NCBI GenBank assembly: GCA_029953615.1
Contig: CP124529.1
Coordinates: 1,826,998 to 1,890,997, forward strand
Length of the DNA: 64,000 nucleotides
Source of the DNA: Pseudomonas putida
Lineage (GTDB): Bacteria > Pseudomonadota > Gammaproteobacteria > Pseudomonadales > Pseudomonadaceae
Direction: 5' to 3'
Under the pieces are notes generated by a model. It saw nothing but the letters and a program-made list of their open reading frames with translations. It did no database searches and was not told where the DNA came from. Below are positions 19,654-28,097 of this stretch, piece after piece. The position numbers and the translations under genes are program-made. Position 1 is the stretch's first letter, and the number at the start of each line of letters is the position of its first letter.

Positions 19654-21714
19654 TCACTTGGGCTCTGCGGGTGGCGGCAGGGTGAACCCGGACACCGAAC
19701 GGCGCATCTCGCTGGCCATGCGCGCCAAATGGCGGATGCTGTCGGCGGTGGCGCCGGAGCCGGCAGAGGTCTGCGCGGTAATCTGCTGGATGACCGCCAT
19801 GGTGTGGGAAATCTGCCCGGCCGACGATGTCTGCAACTGGGCGGCATCGGAGATGCTGTGGATAAGGTCGGCGAGGTTCTGCGACACGCCTTCGATCTCG
19901 GCCAGCGCCACCCCGGCATCCTGGGCCAGGCGGGCACCGCGCACCACTTCGGCAGTGGTCTGCTCCATGGAGATCACCGCCTCGTTGGTATCGGCCTGGA
20001 TGGTGCGCACCAGCGCCTCGATCTGCCGGGTGGCCGAGGATGAGCGTTCGGCCAGGCGCTGTACTTCGTCGGCAACCACGGCAAACCCACGGCCGGCCTC
20101 ACCGGCCAGCGAGGCCTGGATCGCCGCGTTCAGGGCCAGGATGTTGGTCTGGTCGGCAATGTCGTCGATCAGGCTGACGATATCGCCGATTTCCTGGGAG
20201 GACTCACCAAGGCGCTTGATCCGTTTGGCGGTGTCCTGGATCTGCTCGCGAATGTTGTCCATGCCGTTGATGGTGTTATGCACCACCTCATTGCCCTTGT
20301 TGGCGATCGCCACCGAACGCTCGGCCACCTTGGCGGATTCGTAGGCGTGCGCGGAAACCCGGTCGATCGACTCGACCATGTCACCGACCGCCTCGGAAGC
20401 CTCGCTGATCTGCTCGGCCTGGTGCTCGGAGGCCTTGGCCAGCTGGCGGGCGGTGTTCTGTGTGTCCTGCACGGCGGCAGCAACCTGCATGGCGCTGTGG
20501 TTGATGGTAGCGACCAGATCGCGTAACTGGTCCACGGAATAGTTGATCGAGTCGGCAATGGCACCGGTGAAGTCTTCGGTCACCGATACGGTCACGGTCA
20601 GGTCGCCGTCGGCCAGCTCTTCGATCTCGTCGAGCAGGCGCATGATCGCTTGCTGGTTGCGTTCGTTCTTTTCCGCCGTCTCGCGCAGCTGGCGGTTGGT
20701 AGTGCGCACCATGACCAGGCCGATGAGGATGATCGAGGCCAGCGCCAGCAAGCCCAGGGCGTAGCCGCCAACGGTGTCGAGGGTACGCCCGCCGGCCAGG
20801 TTCTCGAAACCGTTGGCCAGGTGGGAGGCCTCGTCGAGCAGGGTTTGCGACAGGCTGAAGAGGTTGCCCGCGGCCTCGCGCACACGGAACAGTTCCGGCG
20901 AGGTTTCGAGGATTTCGTCCACCGAGCCGGCAACGAACTGGAACAGTTCGGCGATTTCGGCCAGCCGCGCGCGGGCGTCGGCGTCTTCGACACGGGTCAC
21001 CTGGATCGCCGCGTTGCCATTGAGCATGCCCTCGAGCACCTGGCCAAAGCGCCCCGCATCGCGGCCAAAAGTATCGGCCGCCTGGGCCGCAGTATCGTCA
21101 CCGGCCAGCACGGTGTTGACCGAGCCCAGAATGCGTTCGGCCAGCAACAGCTGGCGCTGGGCTACCGCCACCTGGCTGGCCGGTGCACCGCTCTGCAGCA
21201 GGATCTCGACCACTTTCTCGTATTCCACCTGCAACTGCGGCACGGTCTCGGCCAGGGTCGCCGCCACCTGGTGCAGCGACAGCACGGTCTGCTCGCTGGA
21301 CAGGATGGTGTCGGTGTTCTTGCGCAGGTTTTCCCAATCGCGGCGTACCGCTTCCATCTCGTCACGCACCGTGGGCGGCGCAGGCGGCAGGCCGGTGGAC
21401 TTGTCACCCTCGCGCAGGTAACCCCAGCGCCGTTCAAAATCGTTGCGCGCGTCCGACAACAGCTTGAAGGCCAGGGCCTTGCCGGCGGCGGCTTCGGTGG
21501 CGTTCTTGGCGATGCGCTGCGACAGCACCCGCAGTTCGCCGGCGTGGCCGATGTACTGCTTGTCGTAGTTGGACTGGGTGTTCAGGTAGGCGAAATTGGC
21601 GAACAGCAGGATGATCGACAGGATCAGGATCAGGAACAGCACGGTGATCTGCGCGATGCTGCGGGTACGTGGGGTCACGGTGGTGACGGGGGTGGCAGGC
21701 TTGTTCACGTTCAC
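19654..21714 (-). CDS. pilJ: PilJ, methyl-accepting chemoreceptor of the Pil-Chp system
   Basis: This 686-residue receptor has one N-terminal membrane helix ([19 protein letters not shown]), a periplasmic all-helical region holding two PilJ-type modules (residues 40-310), a second helix ([18 protein letters not shown]), a HAMP-like linker, and a signalling domain with the conserved hairpin tip. The tip here reads [20 protein letters not shown], where most receptors have EAARAGE. It signals to the ChpA kinase through PilI. The start is GTG at 21714; a second GTG at 21708 is better spaced from AGGA, so the start may be two codons later. It lies five bases after pilI. Confidence 0.94.
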   Translation of the reverse strand: MNVNKPATPVTTVTPRTRSIAQITVLFLILILSIILLFANFAYLNTQSNYDKQYIGHAGELRVLSQRIAKNATEAAAGKALAFKLLSDARNDFERRWGYLREGDKSTGLPPAPPTVRDEMEAVRRDWENLRKNTDTILSSEQTVLSLHQVAATLAETVPQLQVEYEKVVEILLQSGAPASQVAVAQRQLLLAERILGSVNTVLAGDDTAAQAADTFGRDAGRFGQVLEGMLNGNAAIQVTRVEDADARARLAEIAELFQFVAGSVDEILETSPELFRVREAAGNLFSLSQTLLDEASHLANGFENLAGGRTLDTVGGYALGLLALASIILIGLVMVRTTNRQLRETAEKNERNQQAIMRLLDEIEELADGDLTVTVSVTEDFTGAIADSINYSVDQLRDLVATINHSAMQVAAAVQDTQNTARQLAKASEHQAEQISEASEAVGDMVESIDRVSAHAYESAKVAERSVAIANKGNEVVHNTINGMDNIREQIQDTAKRIKRLGESSQEIGDIVSLIDDIADQTNILALNAAIQASLAGEAGRGFAVVADEVQRLAERSSSATRQIEALVRTIQADTNEAVISMEQTTAEVVRGARLAQDAGVALAEIEGVSQNLADLIHSISDAAQLQTSSAGQISHTMAVIQQITAQTSAGSGATADSIRHLARMASEMRRSVSGFTLPPPAEPK

Positions 21715-21719
21715 AGGTC

Positions 21720-22274
21720 CTATAACGCCACATCGAGAAAGCCCGGCGCCTGGGCCAGGGCGAAGGGGCTGAAGATCGCCCAGTTACGTTCACGCGGGAA
21801 ATGCCCCTGCACGAAAGGTGCAGCGGCGCGGATCAGGGGTTGCGGCGGCGACAGTTGCAGGCTGTCCAGGGCAAAGTGCTGCAGGCCCAGCACCTCGTCC
21901 ACCAGCAAGCCGACGAACAGGTCCTCATGGTCCAGCACCAGCACTCGTCGCTGCTTGCCAGGGGCGGCGTGGCCCAGGCCGAAGAAGCTGCTCAGGTCCA
22001 TCACCGGCAGCAGCCGGCCGCGCAGGTTGGCCACCCCGCACACCCATGGCTGCACGCCCGGGACGCGGCTGCTGCGCGGTTCGCGCAACACCTCGGCGAC
22101 CTCGCCCATGGGCGCGACAAACCATTGCCCGGCAATGCGAAAGCCGATGCCGCTCCACTGTTGCAGGCGGTTGTCCTGCGGCGGCTGGTCGGCGACCAGC
22201 AGGCGGCAGCGCCGGTCGATGTCCAGCAACAATTCGAAGGCGGTCAGCGACGCGCCCTGCGGGCGGGTGGTCAA
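21720..22274 (-). CDS. pilI: PilI, CheW-like coupling protein
   Basis: This 184-residue CheW-domain protein links PilJ to ChpA. Visible features are [20 protein letters not shown], the conserved [17 protein letters not shown] motif, and [10 protein letters not shown]. The only usable start is a TTG at 22274 that shares bases with the pilH stop (TTGA), pointing to coupled translation and perhaps a low, stoichiometric dose. Confidence 0.88.
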   Translation of the reverse strand: MTTRPQGASLTAFELLLDIDRRCRLLVADQPPQDNRLQQWSGIGFRIAGQWFVAPMGEVAEVLREPRSSRVPGVQPWVCGVANLRGRLLPVMDLSSFFGLGHAAPGKQRRVLVLDHEDLFVGLLVDEVLGLQHFALDSLQLSPPQPLIRAAAPFVQGHFPRERNWAIFSPFALAQAPGFLDVAL

Positions 22275-22636
22275 GCCCCAAGCACTTCTTTGAGCTTGGC
22301 GATCAGCGCGTCCTCTTCCACCGGTTTGGTCAGGAAGTCACGGGCGCCCTGGCGCGTGGCCCAGATGCGGTCGGTTTCCTGGTCCTTGGTGGTGACCACG
22401 ATCACCGGGATGGCGCTGGTTTCCGGGTCCTTGCTGAGCTGGCGGGTAGCCTGGAAGCCATTCATGCCGGGCATGACGATGTCCATCAGCACCGCATCAG
22501 GCTTTTCCTGCCGGGCCAGGGCCACGCCATCGGCACCGTTGCTGGCCTTGAGCACCTGGTAGCCGTGCTTTTCCAGCCACTCGGTCAATCGGTACATCTC
22601 TGTCGGCGAGTCGTCGACAATCAGAACTCGGGCCAT
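22271..22636 (-). CDS. pilH: PilH, CheY-like response regulator
   Basis: This 121-residue single receiver domain has no output domain. The acidic pocket (VDDSPTEMYRL), phospho-acceptor Asp (AVLMDIVMPGMNGFQATRQL), switch Thr (VIVVTTKD) and Lys (FLTKPVEEDAL) are all present. In P. aeruginosa PilH is one of the two CheY-like outputs of ChpA and opposes PilG in controlling pilus retraction and cAMP. It lies 47 bases after pilG. Confidence 0.93.
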   Translation of the reverse strand: MARVLIVDDSPTEMYRLTEWLEKHGYQVLKASNGADGVALARQEKPDAVLMDIVMPGMNGFQATRQLSKDPETSAIPVIVVTTKDQETDRIWATRQGARDFLTKPVEEDALIAKLKEVLGA

Positions 22637-22683
22637 GCTGGTTCCCCATCAGGAAAGAAAGACCGTGCCATGGCGGGGCACGG

Positions 22684-23085
22684 TCAGGGTGCGTGTTGTT
22701 GGGCTGCGGCAAAACCGGGCACGTGGGCGCGGATCGCGTCGAGCAGTTCTTCCTTGCTGAACGGTTTGGTCAGAAACTGGTCGGAGCCGACCACCCGACC
22801 GCGGGCCTTGTCGAACAGGCCGTCACGGGACGACAGCAGAATGACCGGGGTGTCCTTGAAGGCACTGTTGTGCTTGATCACCGCGCAGGTCTGGTAGCCG
22901 TCCAGGCGCGGCATCAACACATCGACGAAGATGATGCTGGGCTGGTGGTCGACGATCTTGGCCAGGGCATCGAAGCCATCGCTGGCGGTGATCACCTCGC
23001 AGCCCGCTTCACCGAGCAACATCTGCGCGGTGCGGCGGATCGTGCGCGAATCGTCGATCACCATCACCTTCAGGGGTTGTTCCAT
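22684..23085 (-). CDS. pilG: PilG, CheY-like response regulator
   Basis: This 133-residue receiver-only protein is the first gene of the Pil-Chp cluster. It shows KVMVIDDSRTIRRTAQMLL, the phospho-acceptor in IIFVDVLMPRLDGYQTCAVI, PVILLSSRDGLFDKARGR, and FLTKPFSKEELLDAI. The ATG at 23085 (MEQPLKV) matches the family start; an in-frame ATG at 23100 would add five residues, and neither has a strong ribosome-binding site. A REP-like pair lies just upstream, so the operon promoter is probably beyond it. Confidence 0.92.
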   Translation of the reverse strand: MEQPLKVMVIDDSRTIRRTAQMLLGEAGCEVITASDGFDALAKIVDHQPSIIFVDVLMPRLDGYQTCAVIKHNSAFKDTPVILLSSRDGLFDKARGRVVGSDQFLTKPFSKEELLDAIRAHVPGFAAAQQHAP

Positions 23086-23121
23086 CTGTTGGGCTACCAT
23101 CGCTGTTCATGCCGAAATCGT

Positions 23122-23226
23122 GGGGCCGCTGCGCGCCCCTATCGCGACACAAGGCCGCCCCTACATGGGACCGCAATCTCCTGTAGGAGCGGCCTTGCGT
23201 CGCGATAGGGCTGCGCAGCAGCCCCA
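23122..23226. repeat. REP-like pair, second family
   Basis: GGGGCCGCTGCGCGCCCC and a closing CTGCGCAGCAGCCCC flank inverted copies of ATCGCGACACAAGGCCGC. It is the same family as 7422-7543. Here it sits in the 5' region of two divergent genes, pilG and gshB, rather than after gene ends. Confidence 0.85.
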
Positions 23227-23382
23227 AAGGCCTGTTGTATAGCACTATGACTGGCATTTTTAGCACACTCCGGGTGGCCGTTCCATCTGCGGCGCCCCTT
23301 GACCGGCGGCGTTCACGGCGCCACCCTGAGCCACTTTTCTTTCGATCCATCGCGGCCACGCGCCGCCAAGAGGAACCACCCC

Positions 23383-24336
23383 ATGAGCGTTCGCCTCGGC
23401 ATTGTCATGGACCCCATCGCGTCCATTTCCTACAAGAAGGACAGCTCGCTGGCCATGCTGCTGGCCGCTCAGGCACGCGGCTGGAGCCTGTTCTACATGG
23501 AGCAGCGCGACTTGTACCTGGGCGCCGGCCAGGCCCGTGCGCAGATGCGCCCGCTGAAAGTGTTCGCCGACCCGGCCCGCTGGTTCGAGCTGGGCGAAGA
23601 GCAGGACAGCGCGCTGGCCGAGCTGGACGTGGTCCTGATGCGCAAGGACCCGCCCTTCGACATGGAGTTCGTCTACAGCACCTACCTGCTGGAGCAGGCC
23701 GAGCGCGAAGGCGTGCTGGTGGTCAACCGCCCGCAGAGCCTGCGCGATTGCAACGAAAAACTGTTCGCTACCCAGTTTCCGCAGTGCATGGCACCGACCC
23801 TGGTCAGCCGCCGTGTCGACATCCTGCGCGAGTTCGCCAACAGCCGCGGTGACGTGATCCTCAAGCCGCTGGACGGCATGGGCGGCGCCTCGGTGTTCCG
23901 CCACCGCAAGGACGACCCGAACCTGTCGGTTATCCTGGAAACCCTGACCCAGCATGGCAACCAGCAGATCATGGCGCAGGAATACCTGCCGCAGATCGTC
24001 GACGGCGACAAGCGTATTCTGATGATCGACGGCGAGCCGGTGGACTACTGCCTGGCGCGCATCCCGGCCAGCGGCGAGACCCGTGGCAACCTGGCCGCCG
24101 GCGGCCGTGGCGAGGCGCGCCCGCTGACCAACCGCGATCGCTGGATCGCCGCCCAGGTCGGCCCGACCCTGCGCGAGAAGGGCCTGCTGTTCGTGGGCCT
24201 GGACGTGATCGGCGACTACCTCACCGAAATCAACGTCACCAGCCCCACCTGCATCCGCGAGATCGATGCCGCCTACAACACCGATATCGGCGGCAAGCTG
24301 ATGGATGCCATTGATCGCCAGTTGAAGGCGCGCTGA
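23383..24336 (+). CDS. gshB: glutathione synthetase
   Basis: GshB joins gamma-glutamylcysteine and glycine with ATP to make glutathione. The 317-residue protein has the family start VRLGIVMDPIASISYKKDS and the ATP-grasp domain: DVILKPLDGMGGASVFR, QEYLPQIVDGDKRILMIDGE, and the metal-binding EINVTSPTCIREID. The ATG at 23383 has AGAGGAACCACCCC just upstream. Its position next to pilG and a tonB follows the usual Pseudomonas order. Confidence 0.97.
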   Translation: MSVRLGIVMDPIASISYKKDSSLAMLLAAQARGWSLFYMEQRDLYLGAGQARAQMRPLKVFADPARWFELGEEQDSALAELDVVLMRKDPPFDMEFVYSTYLLEQAEREGVLVVNRPQSLRDCNEKLFATQFPQCMAPTLVSRRVDILREFANSRGDVILKPLDGMGGASVFRHRKDDPNLSVILETLTQHGNQQIMAQEYLPQIVDGDKRILMIDGEPVDYCLARIPASGETRGNLAAGGRGEARPLTNRDRWIAAQVGPTLREKGLLFVGLDVIGDYLTEINVTSPTCIREIDAAYNTDIGGKLMDAIDRQLKAR

Positions 24337-24427
24337 CCGCCGACGCACGGCAACAACCCAGAGTGGGGTATGATGCGGGTCCTTTTAGCCTGGCCTGCTA
24401 CCCCGCCCTGCGGTTGCTGGAAACCTG

Positions 24428-25333
24428 ATGACGCTGCCCGCTGACATCCCCGCCGACATGCTGCCCCCCCGTGTTCGCCCGGTGGACCGGCTTGGCTTCA
24501 CCCTGTTCCTGGCTGCCCTGGTGCACCTGGCGCTGATCCTTGGCGTCGGTTTCAGCGTGGTCAAGCCTGCCGAAATCCGCCACACCATGGACATCACCCT
24601 GGCCACCTTCAAAAGCGAGAAAGCGCCGGAGAAGGCCGATTTCCAGGCCCAGGACAACCAGCAGGGCAGCGGTACCCTGGACAAGAAAGCGGTGCCCAAG
24701 ACCACCGAACTGGCACCGTTCCAGGACAGCAAGATCAACAAGATCACCCCGCCACCTGCGGCCAGGCCCGAAGTGGTACCGCCCCCTACGCCGCAGAAGT
24801 CGGCAGTGGCGACCACGGCATCCAAACCGCAGAAGGTCGAGCCCAAACCCAAGGAAAGCAAGGCGCAGCCCAAGCCGGCCGCGCCGGCACCGGACTTCGA
24901 CAGCTCACAGTTGTCCAGCCAGATCGCCAGCCTGGAGGCGGAGCTGTCCAACGAACAGCAAATGTACGCCAAGCGCCCGCGCATCCACCGCCTGAACGCC
25001 GCCTCGACCATGCGCGACAAGGGCGCCTGGTACAAGGAAGAGTGGCGCAAGAAGGTTGAGCGGGTGGGCAACCTGAATTACCCCGACGAAGCGCGTCGGC
25101 AGCAGATCTACGGCAACTTGCGCATGATGGTGTCGATCAACCGCGATGGTTCGCTGTACGAGGTGCTGGTGCTGGAGTCGTCCGGGCAGCCAGTGCTGGA
25201 CCAGGCGGCGCAGCGCATCGTGCGGCTGGCGGCGCCGTTTGCACCGTTTACCGGGGACCTGGCCGAATTCGACCGGCTGGAGATCATCCGCACCTGGCGC
25301 TTTGCCCGTGGGGACCGTTTGTCCAGTAACTGA
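24428..25333 (+). CDS. tonB: energy transducer TonB (TonB3-like)
   Basis: This 301-residue inner-membrane protein has a cytoplasmic N-terminus, one membrane helix (LGFTLFLAALVHLALILGVG, with the SxxxH-like His of TonB), a Pro/Lys-rich periplasm-spanning stretch (residues 90-160), a coiled segment (QIASLEAELSNEQQMYAKR) and a TonB C-terminal domain (YPDEARRQQIYGNLRMMVSI). It lies downstream of gshB and the pil-chp cluster, where P. aeruginosa has tonB3, a TonB needed for twitching motility rather than for iron uptake. No Fur-like box or exbBD genes are adjacent, which agrees with that assignment. Function here is inferred from context. Confidence 0.88.
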   Translation: MTLPADIPADMLPPRVRPVDRLGFTLFLAALVHLALILGVGFSVVKPAEIRHTMDITLATFKSEKAPEKADFQAQDNQQGSGTLDKKAVPKTTELAPFQDSKINKITPPPAARPEVVPPPTPQKSAVATTASKPQKVEPKPKESKAQPKPAAPAPDFDSSQLSSQIASLEAELSNEQQMYAKRPRIHRLNAASTMRDKGAWYKEEWRKKVERVGNLNYPDEARRQQIYGNLRMMVSINRDGSLYEVLVLESSGQPVLDQAAQRIVRLAAPFAPFTGDLAEFDRLEIIRTWRFARGDRLSSN

Positions 25334-25352
25334 TCTGCTGGCTGTACCGGCC

Positions 25353-25438
25353 CTTTCGCGGGCACGCCCGCTCCCACAGGATCTTCACTGAACCTGAAGC
25401 CTGTGGGGGTACCTGTGGGAGCGGGCGTGCCCGCGAAG
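25353..25438. repeat. REP pair
   Basis: TTTCGCGGGCACGCCCGCTC and its inverted copy ending at 25438 flank a spacer that repeats CCTGTGGGGGTACC. It lies after tonB. Confidence 0.9.
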
Positions 25439-25504
25439 AGGCCGGCACAAACGACACAAATCCGCACCTTGTCAGCCTCGCCACCTGGCGCCACACTATC
25501 CCCC

Positions 25505-26074
25505 ATGAAAACCCTCACGCCGAGCTACCTCAAGCATCAGTTCCTGATCGCCATGCCGCACATGGCCGATCCGAACTTCGCCCAGACCCTCACGTACATC
25601 GTCGAGCACAACGCCCATGGCGCCATGGGCCTGGTGGTCAACCGGCCGCAGGAGCTGAACCTGGCCGATATCCTCGAGCAGCTGCGCCCGGACGAAATGC
25701 CACCGGCCAGCACCTTGCGGGTGCCGATCTACCAAGGTGGCCCGGTACAGACCGACCGTGGCTTCGTGCTGCACAGCAGCGAGTGCAGTTTCCAGGCCAC
25801 CGTGGCGCTGGAAGGGCTGTCGCTGACCACCTCGCAGGACATTCTGTTGGCCATCGCCGCCGGTGTCGGCCCAAAACAGAGCCTGATCACCCTGGGCTAT
25901 GCCGGCTGGGAAGCGGGCCAACTGGAGGAGGAACTGGCCGACAACGCCTGGCTCAACTGCCCGTTCGACCCGGAAATCATCTTCGGCAAGGCCAGCGACC
26001 TGCGCCTGGACGCCGCCGCCGCCAGCCTGGGGATCAACCTGAACCTGCTGACCAGCCAGGCGGGCCACGCCTGA
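25505..26074 (+). CDS. yqgE: YqgE/AlgH family protein
   Basis: This 189-residue cytoplasmic protein belongs to the UPF0301 family. Signature segments are LKHQFLIAMPHMADPNF, GAMGLVVNRP, YQGGPVQTDRGFVLH, and LGYAGWEAGQLEEEL. The biochemical role is not established; the P. aeruginosa homologue was named AlgH for an effect on alginate. The ATG at 25505 fits the family start. Its stop overlaps the ruvX start by one base (TGATG), so the two are coupled. Confidence 0.93.
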   Translation: MKTLTPSYLKHQFLIAMPHMADPNFAQTLTYIVEHNAHGAMGLVVNRPQELNLADILEQLRPDEMPPASTLRVPIYQGGPVQTDRGFVLHSSECSFQATVALEGLSLTTSQDILLAIAAGVGPKQSLITLGYAGWEAGQLEEELADNAWLNCPFDPEIIFGKASDLRLDAAAASLGINLNLLTSQAGHA

Positions 26075-26511
26075 TGGCTGAACTGCACCCTGAACCACGT
26101 CTGCTGCTGGGCTTCGACTACGGCAGCAAACAGATCGGCGTGGCCGTCGGCCAGGTGGTCACCGGCCAGGCCCGCGAGTTGTGCACCCTGAAGGCGCAGA
26201 ACGGCGTGCCCGACTGGGCCCAGGTTGAAAAGCTGATTGCCGAATGGAAGCCCGATGCCATCGTCGTCGGCCTGCCGCTGAACATGGACGGCACCCCCAG
26301 CGAAATGAGCGCCCGTGCGGAAAAGTTCGCCCGCCGCCTGAACGGCCGCTTCAACCTGCCCGTGCACACCCACGACGAACGCCTGACCACCTTCGAGGCC
26401 AAGGGTGAGCGCATGGCCCGTGGCGGCCAGCGCGGCAGCTACCGCGACAACCCGGTCGATGCCATCGCCGCCGCCCTGCTGCTGCAAGGCTGGCTGGAGG
26501 CCAATACCTGA
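26074..26511 (+). CDS. ruvX: RuvX/YqgF Holliday-junction-resolvase-like protein
   Basis: This 145-residue protein has the RNase H-like fold: [15 protein letters not shown] carries the first catalytic Asp, [17 protein letters not shown] follows, [12 protein letters not shown] carries the acidic residue of the third site, and [14 protein letters not shown] the last Asp. Family members act in 16S rRNA 5' processing and are near-universal. It is coupled to yqgE by a one-base overlap and followed by pyrR, the normal order. Confidence 0.94.
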   Translation: MAELHPEPRLLLGFDYGSKQIGVAVGQVVTGQARELCTLKAQNGVPDWAQVEKLIAEWKPDAIVVGLPLNMDGTPSEMSARAEKFARRLNGRFNLPVHTHDERLTTFEAKGERMARGGQRGSYRDNPVDAIAAALLLQGWLEANT

Positions 26512-26521
26512 TCATTTTTGC

Positions 26522-26539
26522 CGCCGGGCGCGCCCGGCG
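26522..26539. repeat. perfect 18-base GC palindrome before pyrR
   Basis: CGCCGGGCG is followed directly by its inverted copy CGCCCGGCG. A T-run precedes it, so it is not a Rho-independent terminator in either direction. It lies between the ruvX stop and the pyrR ribosome-binding site (GAGGAG). Confidence 0.6.
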
Positions 26540-26560
26540 CCCCCTCCCGAGGAGCCCGCA

Positions 26561-27079
26561 ATGAGCCTACCCGATCCCGCCGAGCTGATTCGGCAGATGG
26601 CTGTCGACCTTCGCGCCCACCTGGCCCGCCGGGCAATCAGCGAGCCGCGTTACATCGGTATCCGCACTGGCGGCGTCTGGGTTGCCCAGGCCCTGCAGGA
26701 AGCCATGGGCGACACCAGCCCCATGGGCACCCTGGACGTTTCGTTCTACCGCGACGACTTCAGCCAGAACGGCCTGCACCCGCAAGTGCGCCCGTCCGAG
26801 CTGCCGTTCGAGGTCGAGGGCCAGCACCTGGTACTGGTGGATGACGTACTGATGAGCGGCCGCACGGTGCGCGCTGCGCTCAACGAACTGTTCGATTACG
26901 GCCGCCCGGCCAGCGTCACCCTGGTCTGCCTGCTGGACCTGGATGCCGGCGAACTGCCGATCCGCCCGAATGTGCTCGGCGCCACCCTGTCACTGGCCGC
27001 CCATGAACGGGTAAAATTGACCGGACCCGCACCGCTCGCCCTCGAGCGCCAGGACCTCGCCTCCGCTTCCGCCCTTTAA
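26561..27079 (+). CDS. pyrR: bifunctional pyr operon regulator / uracil phosphoribosyltransferase PyrR
   Basis: This 172-residue protein has the type I PRPP-binding motif [17 protein letters not shown] and the [11 protein letters not shown] and [10 protein letters not shown] segments of PyrR. In Bacillus PyrR binds pyr mRNA. In pseudomonads it is kept at the head of pyrB-pyrC', but no clear PyrR-binding leader or attenuator is visible here, so its regulatory mode is uncertain. The ATG at 26561 has GAGGAG ten bases upstream. It lies 12 bases before pyrB. Confidence 0.95.
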   Translation: MSLPDPAELIRQMAVDLRAHLARRAISEPRYIGIRTGGVWVAQALQEAMGDTSPMGTLDVSFYRDDFSQNGLHPQVRPSELPFEVEGQHLVLVDDVLMSGRTVRAALNELFDYGRPASVTLVCLLDLDAGELPIRPNVLGATLSLAAHERVKLTGPAPLALERQDLASASAL

Positions 27080-27091
27080 GAGTCCCCCGCG

Positions 27092-28097
27092 ATGACGCCA
27101 ATCGACGCCAAGCGCCCGCTGCAGCTCAATGATCAGGGCCAGCTGCGCCACTTCCTCTCGCTCGACGGTTTGCCCCGCGAACTGCTCACCGAGATCCTCG
27201 ACACCGCCGATTCCTTTCTGGAAGTCGGTGCCCGGGCCGTGAAGAAAGTCCCGTTGCTGCGCGGCAAGACCGTATGCAACGTGTTTTTCGAGAACTCCAC
27301 CCGTACCCGTACCACCTTCGAACTGGCGGCCCAGCGCCTGTCGGCCGACGTGATCAGCCTGAACGTGTCGACCTCCTCGACCAGCAAGGGCGAGACCCTG
27401 TTCGACACCCTGCGCAACCTCGAAGCCATGGCCGCCGACATGTTCGTGGTGCGCCACTCCGACTCCGGGGCCGCGCACTTCATCGCCGAACACGTGTGCC
27501 CGGAAGTCGCCGTGATCAACGGCGGGGACGGCCGCCACGCGCACCCGACCCAGGGCATGCTCGACATGCTCACCATCCGCCGCCACAAGGGCAGCTTCGA
27601 GAACCTGTCGGTGGCCATCGTCGGCGACATCCTGCATTCGCGGGTGGCCCGCTCCGACATGCTGGCGCTCAAAGCGCTGGGCTGCCCGGACATCCGCGTG
27701 GTCGGCCCGAAAACCCTGATCCCGATCGGTATCGAGCAATACGGCGTGAAGGTGTATACCGACCTCGCCGAAGGCCTGAAGGACGTTGATGTGGTGATCA
27801 TGCTGCGCCTGCAGCGTGAGCGCATGGCCGGCGGCCTGCTGCCCAGCGAAGGCGAGTTCTACCGCCTGTTCGGCCTGACCACCGCGCGCCTGGCCGGGGC
27901 CAAGCCCGACGCCATCGTCATGCACCCGGGCCCGATCAACCGTGGCGTGGAAATCGAGTCGGCGGTGGCCGACGGCAAGCACTCCGGTGATCCTCAACCA
28001 GGTCACCTACGGCATCGCCGTGCGCATGGCCGTGCTGTCCATGGCCATGAGCGGGCAAAACGCGCAACGTCAATTCGACCAGGAGAACGCCCAGTGA
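27092..28097 (+). CDS. pyrB: aspartate carbamoyltransferase catalytic subunit, frameshifted as read
   Basis: PyrB condenses carbamoyl phosphate and aspartate. The carbamoyl-phosphate loop [18 protein letters not shown], the [16 protein letters not shown] loop, [15 protein letters not shown] and MLRLQRERM are intact. After GKHS at about residue 298 the frame changes: the bases TCCGG at 27983-27987 hold one base too many. Skipping it yields [20 protein letters not shown] and a stop at 28095-28097, giving exactly 334 residues, the normal Pseudomonas size, and a natural overlap with the pyrC' start. As written, the frame runs on into pyrC' as a false 757-residue fusion. Pyrimidine prototrophy needs this gene, so a sequencing error is the likelier cause. 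Confidence 0.92.
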
